Shown here: positions 45,734-53,783 of the stretch, in pieces | Position numbering within the stretch: position 1 is the first letter of the stretch | How the letters are laid out: each line of letters starts with the position of its first letter | Source: Spirochaetae bacterium HGW-Spirochaetae-3 | GTDB taxonomy: Bacteria > Spirochaetota > Spirochaetia > Treponematales > UBA12059 | Assembly: GCA_002839315.1 (NCBI GenBank) | Contig: PGXV01000007.1 | Coordinates: forward strand, 1-64,000 | Length of the DNA stretch: 64,000 nucleotides | Reading direction: 5' to 3' | Notes under the pieces: generated by a model | What the model saw: the letters and a program-made list of their open reading frames with translations, nothing else | The model's database searches: none | What the model was told of the DNA's origin: nothing | Position numbers and translations under genes: made by a program

Positions 45734-45745
45734 CTGATATATCAG
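45734..45745. promoter_or_regulatory. Operator-like palindrome in the AOR operon leader
   Basis: Perfect 12-bp palindrome CTGATATATCAG, with weaker flanking symmetry (AC at 45730 and GT at 45748-45749). It lies just after the predicted transcription start, where a bound repressor would block elongation. The cognate regulator is unknown. Confidence 0.5.
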
Positions 45746-45814
45746 ACTGCATACAGAAAAAGCTACTACACTTGCATCGGCACGATAAGAGACTTAAAAA
45801 GGAGGTCAACTACC

Positions 45815-46288
45815 GTGATCAAGTACCTCAAGCTCGACGACCAGAAGTGCGTCGGCTGCATGAGCTGCGCCACCGCGTGCTCACTGGCGTACGCCAAGGA
45901 AGACAACCCGGCCAAGGCCAGGATACAGGTGAACGGCCTCGGGAACGGACGCTTCCACCTGGTCGCGTGCGACCAGGAATGCCGCAGGTGCGTGGCCGAG
46001 TGCCCCGTCCAGGCCATCACCGTCAACAAGCAGGGCGTCGTGATGATCGACAAGAAGCTGTGCGTAGGCTGCCTCGCCTGCGTCGCCGTCTGCCCGACGG
46101 AGGCGATGCGCTTCTATCCCGCGGAGTCGACGCCGTTCAAGTGCGTCGCGTGCGGCATATGCGTCAAGGCCTGCCCCAAAGGCGCCTTGGAGATAGCGGA
46201 GAAGGAAGACAGCCCCGCCTCCCGCTTCCCGTTCGAGGCGGCCGCCGCCGCGAGGCGCGATTCGACCGATCAAGGAGAGCGATCATGA
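45815..46288 (+). CDS. Four-cluster ferredoxin, partner of aldehyde oxidoreductase
   Basis: A 157-residue electron-transfer protein with sixteen cysteines for four [4Fe-4S] clusters: CVGCMSCATAC, CDQECRRCVAECP, CVGCLACVAVCP and CVACGICVKACP. This is the HycB/AorA type that takes electrons from the tungsten enzyme. GTG 45815 has an AGGAGG 9 nt upstream. The stop overlaps the start of the AOR gene (ATGA), so synthesis is coupled. The acidic/basic tail after residue 130 lacks a known domain. Confidence 0.93.
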   Translation: MIKYLKLDDQKCVGCMSCATACSLAYAKEDNPAKARIQVNGLGNGRFHLVACDQECRRCVAECPVQAITVNKQGVVMIDKKLCVGCLACVAVCPTEAMRFYPAESTPFKCVACGICVKACPKGALEIAEKEDSPASRFPFEAAAAARRDSTDQGERS

Positions 46289-48468
46289 GCCGCGCGTTCG
46301 AAATGAAGGACTTCAAGCTTCTGTCCGAGACCAGGTTCGACAGGAAGCCCGTCAACCGCGGATACGCGATGCGCACGATGCACGTCGACGTCGGATCGCG
46401 AACGATGAAGGAGAAGCCGGTCTCCGCGGAGATGAAGGCCAAGTTCGTAGGCGGCAAGGGTTTCGGGCTCCGCCTCCTCTGGGACGGTACCAAGCCGACG
46501 ACCAAGTGGAACGACCCGGAGAACGAGATCGTCATCGCGATGGGGCCCGTCTGCGGCAATACCAACTATCCGGGCTCCGGCAAGAGCCTCGTCGTAAGCC
46601 TGTCGCCGATGACCGGCGTGCCCATAGACTCCAACGTCGGCGGCTACTTCGGCCCCTACCTCAAGTTCGGCGGCTGGGACGCCCTCGAGGTCCAGGGCAA
46701 GTCCGACCGCGAGACGATCGTGTTCATCGATAACGCGGAAGGGTTCGTGCGCTTCTACGAGGCGCCCGCCGGGCTGCAGGAGGACACGCACCTGCTGGCC
46801 GACGAGCTTACCCGTGCGTTCGCCGGCGGACTCGCCTCCGGCGGCGCTTCGCCCGACCCGACCGAGCTGCAGGCTATATCGGTGGTATCGGCCGGCCGCG
46901 GCGCCGACCATTCGCCGATGGGCGTGCTCAACTTCAGCCTCTACGACAAGCGGCGCGACGGCATACGCGTCAAGCAGGCGGGGCGCGGCGGCATCGGCAC
47001 GGTGCTGCGCGACAAGAAGATCCGCGCCCTCGTCGTCCGGTACAAGGGCGTCACCCAGAACGCCAACGACGCCGCCGACCCGGCCGCGGTACAGCGCCTC
47101 GGCCTCAAGATGCACCGCGAGATCGTCGTCAACGACGACAAGCAGTGCAAGATGCGCAAGCAGGGCACCGCTCACCTGATGGAGGTGATGAACGACTACG
47201 ACCTGCTGCCTACCAAGAACCACAAGTACGGCCAGGACCCCAAGGGCCCCGAGCTGGCCAGCTGGGTCTGGGAGAAGCTGTTCAGCCAGAACCTCCCCGA
47301 CGGTTGCTGGTTCGGGTGCACCCTCGCCTGCGCCCACGCGGTCGACCACTTCAAGCTACAGACGGGACCGTACAAGGATCAGAAGGTATGCGTAGACGGT
47401 CCCGAGTACGAGACCGCCGCGGGCGTCGGCTCGAACCTGTACGTCTACGACCCCAACGGCATCCTGGAGCTCAACTTCTACTGCGACACCTACGGCATCG
47501 ATACCATCAGCTTCGGCACGATGACCAGCTTCCTGATGGAGTGTTGGGAGCTCGGCGTACTCAACGCCGACAGGACCGACGGCATAGACCTGTCCTGGGG
47601 CAACTGGAAGGGCGCGGCGCAGATCCTCCACGACATGGCAGACGGCAAGCGCTTCGGCGTCCTCGCCGGCCAGGGCGTCAAGCGGCTCGCGGAGTACTTC
47701 GCCGCTGAATACGGCGCCGACGCCCAGCTGATGCGCGATATAGCGCTGCACGGCAAGGGGCTGGAGCAGTCCGAGTACGTGTCCAAGGAATCGCTCGCGC
47801 AACAGGGCGGCTATTACCTGACCAACAAGGGCCCCCAGCACGACGAGGCCTGGCTGATCTTCATGGACATGGTCAACAACAAGATCCCGTCCTTCGAAGA
47901 CAAGGCGGAGGCTCTCCACTACTTCCCGATGTTCCGGACCTGGTTCGGGCTGCAGGGCCTGTGCAAGCTGCCTTGGAACGACATCGAGCCATCCGATAAC
48001 GGCAAGTGGCCCGAGTCCAACAAGGTGCCCGAGCACGTGCATAACTATATCGACCTGTACAAGGCGATAACGGGCCTGGACCTGGACTGGGACGGCCTCA
48101 TCCGCCAGTCGGAGCGCGTCTATAACTTCCAGCGCATCTTCAACGTGCGCCAGGGCCATGGCCACAGGAAGGACGACTATCCGCCGTACCGCGCTATGGG
48201 CCCCGTGCTCGAGGACGAGTACCTCGCCCGCGAGGAGCGCTACGACAAGCAGATGAAGGAGAAGATCGGCGTCGACCCCGCGGGCAAGTCGACGGGCGAG
48301 AAGCTACGCATAACGCGCGAGTTCCGCCTGGGGCAGTACGACACCCTGATAGACGCCGTCTTCAAGCGCCGAGGCTGGACCTCCGAAGGCATTCCCAGGC
48401 CCGATCACCTCAAGGATATCGGCATGGACCTGCCGGAGCTACTCGAGGTCGTGGGGCGGCATATCTAG
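46285..48468 (+). CDS. Aldehyde:ferredoxin oxidoreductase family (tungstoenzyme)
   Basis: A 727-residue member of the AOR family (usual 600-650), which oxidises aldehydes to acids and reduces ferredoxin using a W-bispyranopterin. The N-terminal AOR domain has GGKGFGLRLLW and NVGGYFGPYLKFGGWDALEVQG. The [4Fe-4S] ligands are Cys341, Cys345 and Cys349 in CWFGCTLAC, with the fourth Cys560 in GLCKLP; spacing CX3CX3C is as in AOR. It is about 80 residues longer than AOR of Pyrococcus, so another family member (such as a benzoyl-CoA reductase-like subunit) remains possible. It is coupled to the ferredoxin gene. Confidence 0.9.
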   Translation: MSRAFEMKDFKLLSETRFDRKPVNRGYAMRTMHVDVGSRTMKEKPVSAEMKAKFVGGKGFGLRLLWDGTKPTTKWNDPENEIVIAMGPVCGNTNYPGSGKSLVVSLSPMTGVPIDSNVGGYFGPYLKFGGWDALEVQGKSDRETIVFIDNAEGFVRFYEAPAGLQEDTHLLADELTRAFAGGLASGGASPDPTELQAISVVSAGRGADHSPMGVLNFSLYDKRRDGIRVKQAGRGGIGTVLRDKKIRALVVRYKGVTQNANDAADPAAVQRLGLKMHREIVVNDDKQCKMRKQGTAHLMEVMNDYDLLPTKNHKYGQDPKGPELASWVWEKLFSQNLPDGCWFGCTLACAHAVDHFKLQTGPYKDQKVCVDGPEYETAAGVGSNLYVYDPNGILELNFYCDTYGIDTISFGTMTSFLMECWELGVLNADRTDGIDLSWGNWKGAAQILHDMADGKRFGVLAGQGVKRLAEYFAAEYGADAQLMRDIALHGKGLEQSEYVSKESLAQQGGYYLTNKGPQHDEAWLIFMDMVNNKIPSFEDKAEALHYFPMFRTWFGLQGLCKLPWNDIEPSDNGKWPESNKVPEHVHNYIDLYKAITGLDLDWDGLIRQSERVYNFQRIFNVRQGHGHRKDDYPPYRAMGPVLEDEYLAREERYDKQMKEKIGVDPAGKSTGEKLRITREFRLGQYDTLIDAVFKRRGWTSEGIPRPDHLKDIGMDLPELLEVVGRHI

Positions 48469-48486
48469 GATGTCATACGGGCGTCT

Positions 48487-48514
48487 CCCCCTCCTCCGGG
48501 TACGGAGGAGGGGG
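48487..48514 (+). terminator. Hairpin after the AOR operon
   Basis: Perfect 12-bp stem CCCCCTCCTCCG / CGGAGGAGGGGG with loop GGTA. No T run follows, so factor-dependent or RNA-end-protecting use is possible. Confidence 0.6.
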
Positions 48515-48538
48515 CCGCGCTCTCCGCTACACGTCCTC

Positions 48539-48601
48539 GCCTCGTCCCCGAGGCGCGCACGGATGCGCGCCCCGAGCTGTCCCGAACGTTCAACGTTCGG
48601 G
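48539..48601. repeat. Array of three further perfect inverted repeats
   Basis: At 48539-48554 GCCTCG-TCCC-CGAGGC; at 48552-48571 GGCGCGCA-CGGA-TGCGCGCC; at 48581-48601 arms CCCGAACGTT and AACGTTCGGG around a single C. The last is a 21-bp near-perfect palindrome suited to a dimeric regulator. All lie between the convergent AOR and LuxR-type genes. The rest of the gap (48602-48699) shows nothing. Confidence 0.6.
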
Positions 48602-48699
48602 TACGTCATGGATGACGACGAGGCTCCGGGCTTTCCGCTACGATCGCTGACGCGGGATAGACGGCCGCCGGTTCCGGGTCGACCCTTTCTCCCGCTGCT

Positions 48700-49599
48700 T
48701 CAGGACAGCGCCCTGGCGACGAATTCGGCCTTGTTGCGGCAGCCGCACTTCTGGTAGGCGCTGTACACGTGGGACTCTACGGTGCGCGTGGAGATGAAGA
48801 GCGCCTCGCCGATCTCTCGGTTCGTCCTGCCCGCGACGAGGAGCCTCGCCACGTCGGCCTCGCGCGGGCTCAGCCCGAATCGCTCGAAGAAGTCCGTGCC
48901 GACGGGCGTCGGGGTATGCGCGCCTTTGTCGAGCGCGCGGCGGGCCGCCGCCGAGATGATCACCGCGCTCCACGCGAGGCTGAAGAGGCCCGTGATGAAC
49001 GGCGAGGCTACCGCGTCGCTCCATGGCAAGGCTCCGCTGATCAGCAGGACGGACAACGCGACGAAGGCCGCGTACGCCGCCGCGCTCAGTACGAGGAACG
49101 GGAGGCTCTCCCTGCGATCGGCTTTGCCCTTTCCCCGGGCGACCCGGAGCGCGCCGATGGACGCGACGGCGGCCATGACGGTATTGAAGGCGATGTTGAT
49201 CGCGATCGCGAAAGAAACCGACGCCAAGAACACGGAGACGAGGATGGAGAACGCGGTAAGCGCGGCGGGCGCCCACAGGAAGGCTTTGCCGATACGGCTG
49301 GTCTCCATGTCCGCGACCCTGACCACGCAGCCCGGAAACGCGAAGGCGATCAGCACGGAGGAGATAGTATGCGCCAAGCCCAGGAATACGGACAGGGCCG
49401 TCGGCGTCGAGGGTAGGTACTTGACGGCGAAGAAGGCGACCGAGAGCGCGAAGAGGATGACCGCGTAACCCAGGATCGTCAAGAGATAGTAGCCCCGCCA
49501 CGCCTCTCGTTTCCTGAGCCAGGCGAGGAGCTCGGCCGCGAAGCCCGCGGTGAGGAAGGCGAAAGCCAGTATATCCAGCCAGAGGATCAGGATACTCAT
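48700..49599 (-). CDS. Membrane LuxR-family transcriptional regulator
   Basis: A 299-residue protein with about six to seven membrane helices (residues 1-220) and a C-terminal LuxR-type HTH (about 235-297: LSPREADVARLLVAGRTNREIGEALFISTRTVESHVYSAYQKCGCRNKAEFVARAL). It has no receiver or PAS domain. This is the second membrane-tethered LuxR regulator in the window (other at 39396). It is divergent from the CPBP protease gene, with a large inverted repeat between them, so it could regulate itself and that gene. Confidence 0.85.
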   Translation of the reverse strand: MSILILWLDILAFAFLTAGFAAELLAWLRKREAWRGYYLLTILGYAVILFALSVAFFAVKYLPSTPTALSVFLGLAHTISSVLIAFAFPGCVVRVADMETSRIGKAFLWAPAALTAFSILVSVFLASVSFAIAINIAFNTVMAAVASIGALRVARGKGKADRRESLPFLVLSAAAYAAFVALSVLLISGALPWSDAVASPFITGLFSLAWSAVIISAAARRALDKGAHTPTPVGTDFFERFGLSPREADVARLLVAGRTNREIGEALFISTRTVESHVYSAYQKCGCRNKAEFVARALS

Positions 49600-49665
49600 C
49601 GCTTCGGGCCCCCAATAGGCGCAGTCTATACCGGGACCGCGTCGCTCGGAAAGAGCCGCGCGGGT

Positions 49666-49704
49666 ATCCGTACTTCTACCGAGCGGCTCGGTATAAGTAC
49701 GGAT
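49666..49704. promoter_or_regulatory. Long inverted repeat between the LuxR and CPBP genes
   Basis: Arms of 18 bp (ATCCGTACTTCTACCGAG at 49666-49683 against CTCGGTATAAGTACGGAT at 49687-49704) differ by one position and flank a 3-nt centre. It sits midway in the 238-bp divergent spacer, 67 bp from the LuxR start and 134 bp from the CPBP start. It fits an operator or an RNA cruciform; nothing else was seen in the spacer. Confidence 0.55.
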
Positions 49705-49837
49705 TCGGATGGATCGGCGGCGGAATCAGTGTTTTCCGAGATACCGGGGAGCGGCCGGGCCGGGGATACTGCGGCTACGTTCTCCGCCCGCGATGGGACG
49801 GATGCGACGACAGATCCATGACCGTAAGGGGACTCAG

Positions 49838-51043
49838 ATGTCAGACGTATCATCCACCTCGCGGACCGGCGGCGTCGCCTGGCCCGGGATCGCCTCGTTC
49901 CTCGTACTGGCCTTCGGCCTTTCCTGGCTCGCGGACCTCGTCCTGCTCCTGGGCGGCGGCCTCGGGAATCCCGCGTTCGGGCTGATCATGCAGTTCCGCA
50001 TGATGACGCCCGCCTTCGCCGCCATCGTGCTCGGGTTCTTCTTCGATCGGAACTCGGTCATCCACCGCGGGCGCCTGCACGGCCCGGTCCGACTGTTCAT
50101 CCTCTATTTCTTGGGACTGACCCTGCTTCAGGCGGCGGGAGCCGGCATCGCGATCGCGTCGCCCGCGGGCATCGCCCCGGTCAGCCAGGCCCTCATGGCC
50201 ATGAACGTCGTCGGGCTCGTCGCGCTGGTCGTTCTCCGGTCGCGGAAAGGCGGCAAGGAGTCGTTCCAGGGCGCGGGTCTGGCCGGCGGTCGGTGGCAGG
50301 TCTGGGCTCTCTACGGACTCGGGATCATCGCCTTCTACGGCCTCCAGGCCTTCTTGAACTACGTCACGGGGCTCGGGGCCCCGGTCGACCTCGCGACGAC
50401 GCTTCCCCCGAACGCTCTGGGCGCCATGCCAGCGCCGGCGTTCCTCGCGGTCGGCGCCTTCAACGCCGTCGGGCTCGGCCCCCTGCTCGGCTTGGTTATC
50501 ACCTTCGGAGAGGAATACGGCTGGCGCGGTTACCTCCAGGGCGAGCTCGTCCGAATGGGGCGCCGCCGCGGCGTCCTCCTCCTCGGCGTTATCTGGGGCG
50601 CCTGGCACTGGCCGGTCATCTGGATGGGCTACAACTACCCCGGCCATCCCGTCCTGGGAAGCCTGGCCATGGTCGCCGTCTGCGTGATCCTGTCATTCTT
50701 CCTGGCACACGCCGTATACAAGGCGAAGGGTATATGGGTCGCGGCCTACCTGCACGCGCTGAGTAACCAGACCTTGAGCTTCACCTTCATCCTGCTCGTG
50801 AAGCCGGCCGACAACCTGATCTCCTTCGGGATCGGCTTGCCCGGCCTCGCTCTCGGGACGCTCGTCGTCCTGATCCTCCTCCGCGATCCGATATGGAGGG
50901 AAGAGCGTCTCTACCGAATCGGATCATCCGACTGTCTCGTAGGACGGCGCCTCGCGGGAAACAGGGTCCGGAGTCCGCAGGCTGGCCACCCAGGCGCTAC
51001 CCGCTACGGCGGCCGCGACCACGACGATCCGCACCCACGGTAA
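49838..51043 (+). CDS. CPBP-family intramembrane metalloprotease
   Basis: A 401-residue membrane protease of the CAAX-processing/bacteriocin-processing (Abi) family. The motifs are FGEEYGWRGYL (EExxxR), WGAWHWPVIW (FxxxH-like) and a third His in YLHALSNQ. About eight membrane helices are predicted. ATG 49838 follows AAGGGG. The final 40 residues are not hydrophobic, look like read-through and overlap the opposite DUF454 gene by 120 bp. Substrate unknown; some relatives provide self-immunity to peptides. Confidence 0.85.
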   Translation: MSDVSSTSRTGGVAWPGIASFLVLAFGLSWLADLVLLLGGGLGNPAFGLIMQFRMMTPAFAAIVLGFFFDRNSVIHRGRLHGPVRLFILYFLGLTLLQAAGAGIAIASPAGIAPVSQALMAMNVVGLVALVVLRSRKGGKESFQGAGLAGGRWQVWALYGLGIIAFYGLQAFLNYVTGLGAPVDLATTLPPNALGAMPAPAFLAVGAFNAVGLGPLLGLVITFGEEYGWRGYLQGELVRMGRRRGVLLLGVIWGAWHWPVIWMGYNYPGHPVLGSLAMVAVCVILSFFLAHAVYKAKGIWVAAYLHALSNQTLSFTFILLVKPADNLISFGIGLPGLALGTLVVLILLRDPIWREERLYRIGSSDCLVGRRLAGNRVRSPQAGHPGATRYGGRDHDDPHPR

Positions 51044-51358
51044 CGGAATCGCGAAGGCGCCGATCGTCGCGCAGCTCATCATCGCGACTATGGACACGAC
51101 CTTGCCGCTCTTGCGGATCCGGCCTTCCTCCACGAACATACGCACGCCCGGCCCGAAGCGCTTGTTGGCTATGATACGCTCGTACATGCGCCGGTTCGAG
51201 CGGAGGAAGGCGAAGGCGGCGATGATCCAGAAGATAGTCGTGGGTAGCCCCGGCACGAAGACGCCGAGCCAACCTAGCCCGAAAGCCGCCCAGCCGACGG
51301 CCGCGGTCAGCCGGCGCCTCGTGGCGCCGCCGGCCGGGGATGTCCGGGGCTCGGTCAC
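50924..51358 (-). CDS. DUF454 (YbaN-like) inner membrane protein
   Basis: A 144-residue protein of the DUF454 family: [42 protein letters not shown] is the typical first half, followed by two membrane helices (about residues 88-120). The function is unknown. It starts at GTG 51358, overlapping the catalase stop (GTGA), so it is translated from the same mRNA as catalase and peroxiredoxin. Its end overlaps the CPBP gene by 120 bp on the other strand. Confidence 0.85.
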   Translation of the reverse strand: MTEPRTSPAGGATRRRLTAAVGWAAFGLGWLGVFVPGLPTTIFWIIAAFAFLRSNRRMYERIIANKRFGPGVRMFVEEGRIRKSGKVVSIVAMMSCATIGAFAIPLPWVRIVVVAAAVAGSAWVASLRTPDPVSREAPSYETVG

Positions 51359-52812
51359 CTTGGAACTTCCGATAGCGGGATACCCATCGCGTCTGCCACG
51401 CCCTTGCCGTAGGCCGGATCAGCCTTGAGGCAGTTGCCTATGTGCCTGATCTTGATGTCGCGGGGGGCGTCGCCCATGGCCCTCGACGTATTCCAGAATA
51501 GCGCCGATTTCTGGTCGGGGCTCATCATCCTGAAAAGCGAGCCGGGTTGCGAGTAGTAGTCGTCGTCCTCGCGGTGGTTCCAGCGGCCGGCCGCGCCTTC
51601 CAGGTCGAGCGGCGGCTCGGAGAAGTCGGGTTGTTCCCGCCACTCTCCGTAGCTGTTCGGTTCGTAGCCTATGGCCGAGCCGTAGTTGCCGTCGACGCGC
51701 ATCTGCCCGTCCCTATGGTAGGCGTGGAACGGGCAGCGCGGCGCGTTGACCGGTATGCTCTCGTGGTTGACGCCGAGGCGGTAGCGCTGGGCGTCGCCGT
51801 AGGAGAAGAGGCGCCCCTGTAGCATCTTGTCCGGGGAGAAACCGAGGCCCGGTACGATGTTGGCGGGGTTGAAGGCTGCCTGCTCGACATCGGCGAAATA
51901 GTTCTCTGGATTCCTGTTGAGTTCCAGGACGCCCACCTCGATGAGGGGATAGTCGCCGTGGGGCCAGACCTTGGTAAGGTCGAAGGGGTTATACGAGCAG
52001 GACGCGGCGTCCTTCTCCGGCATCACCTGCAGGAACATGGTCCATCGGGGGAAGTGGCCGCTATCGATGGCTTCGAGGAGGTCCCGCTGGTTGCTCTCCC
52101 TGTCCTTGGCGACGACCGCCTCGGCCTCGAGGTCCGTCAAATTCTTGATGCCCTGCTGTGTCTTCAGGTGATACTTAACCCAGACGCGCTCGCCCTTGGC
52201 GTTGATCATGCTGTAGGTGTGGCTACCGTAGCCGTTCATGTGCCTGTACGAGGCCGGAATGCCGCGTTCGCTCATGGTGATGGTCACCTGGTGCAGGGCC
52301 TCGGGTAACGAGGTCCAGAAGTCCCAGTTATTCTTCGCGCTACGCATGTTGGTGCGAGGGTCGCGCTTGACCGCGTGGTTCAGGTCGGGGAACTTGAGCG
52401 GATCGCGGAGGAAGAACACGGGGGTATTGTTGCCTACGAGGTCCCAGTTCCCCTGCTCTGTATAGAATTTTATGGCGAAGCCGCGGATGTCGCGCTCGGC
52501 GTCGGCCGCGCCGCGCTCTCCTGCGACCGTCGAGAAGCGAACGAAGGTCTCCGTTTTCTTGCCAACTTTCGAAAACAGCATGGCCTTGGTATACTTCGTG
52601 ATATCTCGGGTCACGGTGAAATCGCCGAACGCTCCCGATCCCTTGGCGTGCATGCGCCGCTCGGGTATGACCTCGCGGTCGAAATGCGCCAGCTTCTCCA
52701 GGTACCAGGCGTCCTGGAGCAGCATGGGGCCGCGCTTACCCGCGGTCATGACGTTCTGGTTGTCGGGAACCGGAGTTCCCGTCGCCGTGGTCAAATTTTT
52801 ATCTGCGTCCAT
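51355..52812 (-). CDS. katA: Catalase (monofunctional haem catalase)
   Basis: A clade 3-size catalase (485 aa) that dismutates hydrogen peroxide. The distal His lies in [12 protein letters not shown], the Asn in [13 protein letters not shown], the proximal haem Tyr in [14 protein letters not shown], and NADPH-binding residues in the [11 protein letters not shown] region. ATG 52812 follows GGGAGG. It is 86 bp after the peroxiredoxin gene on the same strand and overlaps DUF454, so all three probably follow one sigma-54 promoter. A catalase is unusual for an anaerobe that also carries a tungsten enzyme. Confidence 0.97.
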   Translation of the reverse strand: MDADKNLTTATGTPVPDNQNVMTAGKRGPMLLQDAWYLEKLAHFDREVIPERRMHAKGSGAFGDFTVTRDITKYTKAMLFSKVGKKTETFVRFSTVAGERGAADAERDIRGFAIKFYTEQGNWDLVGNNTPVFFLRDPLKFPDLNHAVKRDPRTNMRSAKNNWDFWTSLPEALHQVTITMSERGIPASYRHMNGYGSHTYSMINAKGERVWVKYHLKTQQGIKNLTDLEAEAVVAKDRESNQRDLLEAIDSGHFPRWTMFLQVMPEKDAASCSYNPFDLTKVWPHGDYPLIEVGVLELNRNPENYFADVEQAAFNPANIVPGLGFSPDKMLQGRLFSYGDAQRYRLGVNHESIPVNAPRCPFHAYHRDGQMRVDGNYGSAIGYEPNSYGEWREQPDFSEPPLDLEGAAGRWNHREDDDYYSQPGSLFRMMSPDQKSALFWNTSRAMGDAPRDIKIRHIGNCLKADPAYGKGVADAMGIPLSEVPR

Positions 52813-52898
52813 CGCGAACCTCCCGCCGCCGATGGCGGCTCCGCCAGGATTATCGGTCGCGCGCGACCGCGCGCGGCCCCGACTCGCCTAAAATGACA

Positions 52899-53615
52899 TT
52901 ACTTCTTGATCGTGGCCAGCACCTTCTCCTTGTCTAGCTTCTTCGTGCAGAAGAACCAGTCGTGACAGGTGATTCCCTGCTCCTTGCCGTCCATGCGGTC
53001 CTTCGCGACGCCGCAGGATCCGGGGGGCGGCACGATCACGTCGTCGCCGGGTCGCCAGTCGGCGGGACACGCGACCGAGAAGGCGTCGGCGGTCTTGAGC
53101 GCCTGCACGACGCGCAATAGCTCGTCGAAGTTGCGTCCGATGCTCAGCGGGTAGTAGATGACCGCCCGGACGATACCCTTGGGGTCTATGAAGAAGACGG
53201 CCCTGACGGCCTTGGTCGCGGCCTCTCCAGGCTGGATCATGCCGTACTTCTTGGCTATCTCCATCGTGATGTCCTCGATTAGCGGGAACTTCACCTCCAT
53301 GTTCTTCATTCCCTTATAATCTATCTTCTCCTTGATGGTCCTGAGCCACGCGATGTGGCTATAGAGCCCGTCGATCGAGAGGCCGACGAGCTTGCAATTC
53401 AGTTCCTCGAACTTCTGCTCGAGCGACGCGAACGTTATGAATTCGGACGTGCAGACGGGGGTGAAGTCCGCCGGGTGGCTGAACAGGATGACCCATTTAC
53501 CCTCGAATTGCTTGGGAAAGTCCAGCTCACCCTGCGTCGTAACGGCCTTGAAGGCGGGAGCCTTGTCGCCTATGCGGGGAATACCGGTTACCGTAGTCTC
53601 GATAATATCGCTCAT
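52899..53615 (-). CDS. Peroxiredoxin, Prx6/archaeal AhpC type
   Basis: A thiol peroxidase of 238 aa. The peroxidatic Cys55 is in PADFTPVCTSEF; a resolving Cys is likely in the C-terminal segments SVACPADW and GITCHDWFFCTKK. The size and the SVACPADWRPGDDVIVPP region place it with Prx6-like archaeal AhpC rather than the E. coli AhpC group. No AhpF is next to it, so the reductant is unknown. ATG 53615 follows AAGGAG. It is preceded by a near-perfect sigma-54 promoter. Confidence 0.95.
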   Translation of the reverse strand: MSDIIETTVTGIPRIGDKAPAFKAVTTQGELDFPKQFEGKWVILFSHPADFTPVCTSEFITFASLEQKFEELNCKLVGLSIDGLYSHIAWLRTIKEKIDYKGMKNMEVKFPLIEDITMEIAKKYGMIQPGEAATKAVRAVFFIDPKGIVRAVIYYPLSIGRNFDELLRVVQALKTADAFSVACPADWRPGDDVIVPPPGSCGVAKDRMDGKEQGITCHDWFFCTKKLDKEKVLATIKK

Positions 53616-53663
53616 ATCCACTCCTTGATACTACTGATTGCCTGAAGGGCATAGGTATGAATA

Positions 53664-53679
53664 AGCAATAGTCGTGCCA
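53664..53679 (-). promoter_or_regulatory. Sigma-54 (-24/-12) promoter for the peroxiredoxin operon
   Basis: On the minus strand TGGCACGACTATTGCT (53679-53664) matches the RpoN consensus TGGCAC-N5-TTGC[AT] in every fixed position, including GG at -24 and GC at -12. Transcription would start near 53654, giving a leader of about 40 nt to ATG 53615. A sigma-54 activator gene is divergent. Confidence 0.85.
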
Positions 53680-53693
53680 GGATAGCTGTATCT

Positions 53694-53733
53694 ATATTAA
53701 TTATTTATCTGGAAACAAAATAAGAATTAATAT
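53694..53733. promoter_or_regulatory. Inverted repeat, likely enhancer sites
   Basis: ATATTAATT (53694-53702) and AATTAATAT (53725-53733) form a perfect 9-bp inverted repeat with centres 31 bp apart, three helical turns. It lies between the sigma-54 promoter and the activator gene, close to the -24 element. It could be the upstream activating sequence and also an autoregulatory site. Confidence 0.6.
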
Positions 53734-53746
53734 GAACATCATGCTC

Positions 53747-53775
53747 TTGTCAGGTACCGAAAAATGGCTGATACT
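53747..53775 (+). promoter_or_regulatory. Leaderless-type promoter of the activator gene
   Basis: TTGTCA (53747-53752), 17-bp spacer, GATACT (53770-53775), ending 8 nt before ATG 53784. No Shine-Dalgarno. Confidence 0.55.
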
Positions 53776-53783
53776 ATACCGAA

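Noticed and set aside
44893-45814. Insertion sequence in the AT-rich block
   Set aside because: No transposase motif, no terminal inverted repeats and no target duplication recognised.
45721-46284. AOR frame extended to 45721 (915 codons)
   Set aside because: The extra N-terminal part overlaps the ferredoxin gene in another frame and has no AOR similarity.
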